This document shows positions 32,158 to 35,767 of a stretch of DNA of 35,767 nucleotides, one piece after another. Under the pieces are notes generated by a model that did not search any database, had not been told where the DNA came from, and saw only the letters and a program-made list of their open reading frames with translations. The position numbers and the translations under genes were made by a program. The stretch is from an uncultured Victivallales bacterium. Lineage in GTDB: Bacteria > Verrucomicrobiota > Lentisphaeria > Oligosphaerales > JAFGRS01. How positions within the stretch are numbered: the first letter of the stretch is position 1; each line of letters opens with the position of its first letter. The stretch is taken from NCBI GenBank assembly GCA_903837355.1, contig CAILUI010000280.1, positions 1 through 35,767 of the forward strand. The letters are read 5' to 3'.

Positions 32158-33375
32158 ATGGAGACTAGGGTGAAACGCAACCTTCTTTATGGGCCCTGCG
32201 TGTGGTTGGCACTGCTGGCGGTCGCGGCTCAGGAACCTGCCACCAAGATGGGGCTTGCCGCCGAGGTCCGCGCCGCCGTCGATCCGGCGCTCCGCCGCGG
32301 CGCCGCCTACCTGCTCGGGCGACAGGAGGCAGATGGGTCCTGGATGCACCATCCTGCGGTCACGGCGCTGGCTGCAACCGCGCTGTTACAGATGCCGCCG
32401 AACGCCGATCCGGCCAGCGCGGCGGCGGCTACGAAGGCCATTGATTTTGTCAAGGGCTGTGCCAAGCCCGACGGCTCGATCTGGACACCCGGCGAGGGTC
32501 AGTACCCGAACTACAGCACCGCCATCAGCCTCATCGCGCTGGTGGCGGCCGACCGGCCGGCGGATCGGGACATCATGCGCAAGGCCCGGCAGTTCATCCT
32601 GGGACCGTCGTCGCAGTTCGTGCAGGTGCCCGAGGCGGACCCGTCATTCGGCGGCATCGGTTACGGCAAGAGCGGGCGTCCCGATCTCAGCAACACGCAA
32701 TGGGCCCTGGAGGCACTCTACGTCTCCCGGCATCTGGACCGAGAGCCCTACTCCGATGACCCGGCCCAACCCAAGCAGGCGGAGTTGGCCTGGGGGAGGG
32801 CGCTGACCTTCCTGACTCGTTGCCAGAACCTGGCCGAGACCAACACCTCGGGCTGGGTGACCAGCGACCCGGAGAACCAGGGCGGCTTCATCTACTTCCC
32901 GGGTTCTGTGGAGGAGAACCTGGCGCCGGAGAGCAAGGCTGGCGAAGTCGACGTCAACGGCGTCAAAGCCCTGCGCAGTTACGGCAGCATGACCTACGCC
33001 GGGCTCAAGAGCATGGTCTACGCACACGTCACGCGGGACGACCCCCGCGTCAAGGCGGCGATGGCTTGGATTCAGCGGCACTATACCTTCACCGAGAACC
33101 CCGGGATCGGCGCGCAGGGGCACTACTACTACCTCAATACGTGTGCCAAAGCCCTCTCTGCCTATGGTGACGACCTACTGACAGACGCGAATGGGACGAC
33201 GCACCGCTGGCGCGACGACCTCTGTCGGCAGGTTGTGGCGATGCAGAAGGCAGATGGGTTCTGGGTGAATGAAGCCAGCGGCCGATGGATGGAGAGCATT
33301 CCGGAACTCTCAACCTGCTACGCCATGCTGGCGCTGCAGGTGGTCGCCGAGTACACCCCTGCAGCGCTGCGCTGA
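32158..33375 (+). CDS. Secreted prenyltransferase/squalene-cyclase-repeat protein
   Basis: This is 405 residues with an N-terminal signal-like segment (LLYGPCVWLALLAVAAQ). The body has repeated helical units of the alpha/alpha toroid type: GRQEADGSWMHHPAVTALAATALL, GGIGYGKSGRPDLSNTQWALEAL, GGFIYFPG and MQKADGFWVNE. They resemble the QW-type repeats of squalene-hopene cyclases and related domains. The catalytic DxDD motif of cyclases is not visible, so it is not a functional cyclase by sequence. Such proteins are common in Planctomycetota and Lentisphaerota and their role is unknown. GTG 32170 is an alternative start. Confidence 0.82.
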   Translation: METRVKRNLLYGPCVWLALLAVAAQEPATKMGLAAEVRAAVDPALRRGAAYLLGRQEADGSWMHHPAVTALAATALLQMPPNADPASAAAATKAIDFVKGCAKPDGSIWTPGEGQYPNYSTAISLIALVAADRPADRDIMRKARQFILGPSSQFVQVPEADPSFGGIGYGKSGRPDLSNTQWALEALYVSRHLDREPYSDDPAQPKQAELAWGRALTFLTRCQNLAETNTSGWVTSDPENQGGFIYFPGSVEENLAPESKAGEVDVNGVKALRSYGSMTYAGLKSMVYAHVTRDDPRVKAAMAWIQRHYTFTENPGIGAQGHYYYLNTCAKALSAYGDDLLTDANGTTHRWRDDLCRQVVAMQKADGFWVNEASGRWMESIPELSTCYAMLALQVVAEYTPAALR

Positions 33376-33425
33376 GGTCGCCCGTTCCCCGCCCTCGGGC
33401 CCGTGCGCCCCAGCACGTGGCGGTC

Positions 33426-34196
33426 TCACCACGGGTAGTCCCAGAGCGGGGGCCGTTGCACAACCCAGCCGGCCAGGGCAAAAACTGCGAGCAAGCCGAG
33501 CAGGTTGTAGAGCCCGTTGTTTCGCCGGAGCAGGCGCCAATTCCAGGCCACGACGTGGCTACCGGAAAGGGGTCGCAAGGCCGGCAGGAAACGATTCACC
33601 TGCCGACAGTAGGCGCGATAGCTGTCCTGAAAGATCCCCGTCAGCAGCGCTTCCTCGCGCCGTACCCGGTTGTAGGCGTAAATGCAGTAGACCACGGTCA
33701 TCCCGAGAATCAGATAGGGGCTCTGGTAGAGGAGCAGCAGGCCGGCCACGACGAAGTAACGCCCTAGGTACATGGGGTTGCGCACCAACGCGTACGGCCC
33801 GTGTGCACAGATGGCTGAGTTCTTGTCCAGGTTGGCGAAACTCCAGAGCTGGATCAACTCACCCGCCATGGCCACGACAAGACCTATCCAGAACCAGTCC
33901 TGTCTGAGAAACGGCAGACTGAGCCCCAGGACCAGCAGCACGGCGCCAGCCCTCACCCTTAGCCAGAACTTGCGCAACCCCCGATGGTTGGCCAGAACCT
34001 GCAGCCACGCCGTCCACCCGGCAGGCGGCAGCGGCGTACTGTCGGGACCCGCGGGCCGCGCCGCCGGTGCGCCGTGAGTCCCGTCGACAGCCGCGGTCTC
34101 GGAAGGCTGCTGGTCTGGACACTTGCCGCCCTGGGGGAGTCCGCTGCGTGCCTGGCACGTCCCCTCGGCACCTGCGCTCGGGCTTGGTCTACGCAT
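33426..34196 (-). CDS. Isoprenylcysteine carboxyl methyltransferase (ICMT)-like membrane protein
   Basis: This is 256 residues. A Pro-rich soluble N-terminus of about 75 residues precedes several membrane helices. The family signature is in the C-terminal part: HGPYALVRNPMYLGRYFVVAGLLLLY, then RREEALLTGIFQDSYRAYCRQVNRFLP, the SAM-binding and lipid-interacting region of ICMT/PEMT-type enzymes. In bacteria such enzymes methylate various lipids; the substrate is unknown. It is in convergent orientation to the preceding gene. ATG 34196 is preceded by GGAGATGAGG. Confidence 0.8.
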   Translation of the reverse strand: MRRPSPSAGAEGTCQARSGLPQGGKCPDQQPSETAAVDGTHGAPAARPAGPDSTPLPPAGWTAWLQVLANHRGLRKFWLRVRAGAVLLVLGLSLPFLRQDWFWIGLVVAMAGELIQLWSFANLDKNSAICAHGPYALVRNPMYLGRYFVVAGLLLLYQSPYLILGMTVVYCIYAYNRVRREEALLTGIFQDSYRAYCRQVNRFLPALRPLSGSHVVAWNWRLLRRNNGLYNLLGLLAVFALAGWVVQRPPLWDYPW

Positions 34197-34388
34197 GCCA
34201 CCTCATCTCCGTTCCGGAGGTCACCGATGCCTAACTGGAACCATGACGTTGGATCACACTTCCAGACGATACCGGCCCGGCATTACGGTTCGATGAACGA
34301 CGGATTAGCCTTTGCTGAATGGTGGATTACGGTTTCGTCATACTCCGGAGCTGAACTCGGCAGGGGCCCGGAGTCCAACCGCAAGCGC

Positions 34389-35477
34389 TCAGAGCGCCGC
34401 GACGTCGGTCCGCCGACGCGAGAGTGCGCGCAGAGAGAAAGCCAGGCCCAGCACCGCGACGGCATCGACGGCCAGTACCACGGCCAGGTGCCGCTCTTCC
34501 CACGGCCAGACATTGCCGGTCAGCCAGCGTTCTCCCTTTTCACCGTAGGTCTCCAGAAATCCCGCGGCCGGCACCATGTGCACCTGCTCCTCGATCGAGG
34601 CACCGTCGACGTGGAAGACGATGGCATGGTGGAACAGTCCGGAGTGACCGTAGTCGTCCTCGCGTAACCGAGCCCCGCCGCCCCCCGACGTCAGGTACGT
34701 GGTCCCCCCCTCTTCCGTGCGGGCCAGGCGGTGATGGTGACCGCTGATGACATAGTCCACTTGGTAGCGCTCGAAGACGTCGATGAACGCCTCTGTGTGC
34801 GAGAACAACAGTTCCTGCGGGGCGCGCAGGGCGGCCATGGGCGGGTAATGCATGAAGACGAAAACGCGACTGACCTTGGCCCGTTCGTTGGCCAGGGTCC
34901 TTTCCAGGTAAGCCACCCCCTCGTCCTGCTGGCCGTGCAGCACGCCACTGCCCAGGCCGATGAACAGGCAGTTGCCGTAGGTGAAACTGAAGTCGACCGG
35001 ACCGTAGAGGGCCTCGAAGTCCTCCTTCGGGAAACGGCCCACCTGCACGTCATGGTTTCCGGCCACAATGAACGTCGGCAGCGTCTGGCCACTCTCCGCG
35101 AATTCCTCCCGGAAGTAGTCGTGGTCAGCGCGGGTCGGATCGCTCGCACAGTCCCCCAACAGGATCAGGAAGCTCAGGTTGCTCTCGGCGAGCACACGCT
35201 GCATCACGCGCTCAAAGGTGGCCATGCCGCGATTGACGTCGCCGATCACGGCGAAACTGAAGCTCGGTGCCGCCGAGGTAACGGCCGCCAGGCCAGCGCT
35301 GACGGCCGGCCCATTCCCAAGGTTAGCCGGAGGCGGGGTCTGGCGCACTCCGAGCACATGCACGACGATGAGGGCCTGCAGCGTCAGCACCACCAGGGAC
35401 GCGGCACCCACACCCCAGACCCGCGCTCGGGCAAGATGGCGCCGACGCCCAACGGGAAGGGTGTCTGCTGACTTCAT
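34389..35477 (-). CDS. Membrane-anchored calcineurin-like metallophosphoesterase
   Basis: This is 362 residues with an N-terminal membrane helix (about residues 24-44) and a C-terminal helix (about 333-352). The catalytic domain lies between them, probably outside the cytoplasm. Metal-ligand motifs are in order: IGDVNRG, LLGDCASD, AGNHDVQ, FMHYPP and SGHHHRLAR. This is the usual dimetal site of calcineurin-type phosphoesterases. A GGGG-rich loop (TSGGGGARLRED) follows. Substrate is unknown. A gap of 192 bp separates it from the ICMT-like gene downstream on the same strand. Confidence 0.88.
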   Translation of the reverse strand: MKSADTLPVGRRRHLARARVWGVGAASLVVLTLQALIVVHVLGVRQTPPPANLGNGPAVSAGLAAVTSAAPSFSFAVIGDVNRGMATFERVMQRVLAESNLSFLILLGDCASDPTRADHDYFREEFAESGQTLPTFIVAGNHDVQVGRFPKEDFEALYGPVDFSFTYGNCLFIGLGSGVLHGQQDEGVAYLERTLANERAKVSRVFVFMHYPPMAALRAPQELLFSHTEAFIDVFERYQVDYVISGHHHRLARTEEGGTTYLTSGGGGARLREDDYGHSGLFHHAIVFHVDGASIEEQVHMVPAAGFLETYGEKGERWLTGNVWPWEERHLAVVLAVDAVAVLGLAFSLRALSRRRTDVAAL

Positions 35478-35767
35478 CCTGTGCTCCTGCTCCCCGCCCC
35501 GCCAAACGCTGCCTGTCTGTTGTGTTCACCCACGTCGCCCACGGTAGTGGTACGGCCTGACCGCCAGCCGATAGCAGCAGAACGCTAGTGCCGGCAGACC
35601 ACAAAGTCAATGCCGCTGCGGCGCGAGGGTGCATGACCAGATTGTCGGAAGGACGAAACCCGAGGCGAACTGCGCCTGCAGAGTGTATAGACGCCTATAC
35701 TCGCAGTCTCTCCTATCCGTGGAATCCGTGCCATCCGTGGTCAATCCGGCTTTCTGAAGCGGAGACA
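35478..35767. other. Region upstream of the metallophosphoesterase gene to the window end
   Basis: No gene is supported in these 290 bp. A short tandem array lies at 35714-35740 (listed separately). The promoter of the metallophosphoesterase gene should lie here. Confidence 0.45.
35714..35740 (+). repeat. Three 9-bp ATCCGTG tandem units
   Basis: Three successive 9-bp units with core ATCCGTG begin at 35714, 35723 and 35732; a decayed fourth follows (35741-35749). Such short degenerate arrays occur as dispersed intergenic repeats in PVC-type genomes (general recollection, not checked). Confidence 0.6.

Noticed and set aside
34227..34667. Possible plus-strand gene between the ICMT-like and phosphoesterase genes
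   Set aside because: The open frame runs antisense into the phosphoesterase gene and has no recognisable motif; the true gap is only 192 bp.
1..35767. tRNA, rRNA, riboswitch, transposase or phage genes
   Set aside because: No tRNA T-arm pattern, rRNA block, riboswitch core or mobile-element enzyme could be recognised by reading; small RNAs cannot be excluded without a covariance search.

Overview
This is a GC-rich bacterial chromosomal segment with about 30 protein genes. I see no rRNA, tRNA, transposase, prophage or CRISPR array. The gene content suggests a Gram-negative, probably anaerobic or microaerobic, heterotroph of the PVC/FCB-like environmental lineages (Kiritimatiellota, Lentisphaerota, Planctomycetota and relatives). 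It includes a DUF4091/GH123-like secreted hydrolase, a Gfo/Idh/MocA oxidoreductase, a URO-D-like protein, a secreted squalene-cyclase-repeat protein, ExbB-ExbD-TPR, a sodium-pumping NQR, and rubredoxin with thiol peroxidase. The lineage is an inference; no phylogenetic marker was compared.

Layout. (1) 386-3136: secreted DUF4091 protein. (2) 3393-3499: an unusually AT-rich patch with several dyads and direct repeats, followed by a tightly packed Rod/elongasome operon at 3601-10499. Its order is Xre-zinc-ribbon regulator, a double-domain MreC, MreD, class B PBP2, and RodA with a repeat-rich N-terminal extension. (3) 10523-15366: convergent URO-D-like gene, small membrane protein, secreted (beta/alpha)8-type putative hydrolase, Gfo/Idh oxidoreductase. 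(4) 15404-24824, all minus strand: DUF167, FtsH, tail-anchored FHA protein, an ExbB-ExbD-TPR operon, a hendecad coiled-coil lipoprotein, a NYN/OST-HTH RNA-processing-like protein, and TlyA. (5) 25045-30895, all plus strand: Tpx, rubredoxin, a small HesB/IscA-like protein, nqrBCDEF with no nqrA, and an unknown Cys/His protein. (6) 30989-35477: NagB, squalene-cyclase-repeat protein, ICMT-like methyltransferase, membrane metallophosphoesterase.

How they work together. The elongasome operon is the most distinctive part. A DNA-binding protein with four Cys pairs is translationally coupled to mreC. MreC carries two successive MreC-type beta domains. RodA carries a cytosolic extension of roughly 280 residues with 15-residue Glu/Pro/Ala repeats and an apparent duplication of its own N-terminal peptide. 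The NQR block is the second point of interest. Subunits B to F are intact and carry their cofactor residues, but the position where nqrA normally lies is occupied by redox and Fe-S-type small genes. A 21-29 bp sequence occurs three times at 23.9-26.2 kb, twice as a perfect inverted repeat, and looks like a REP/MITE-type element.
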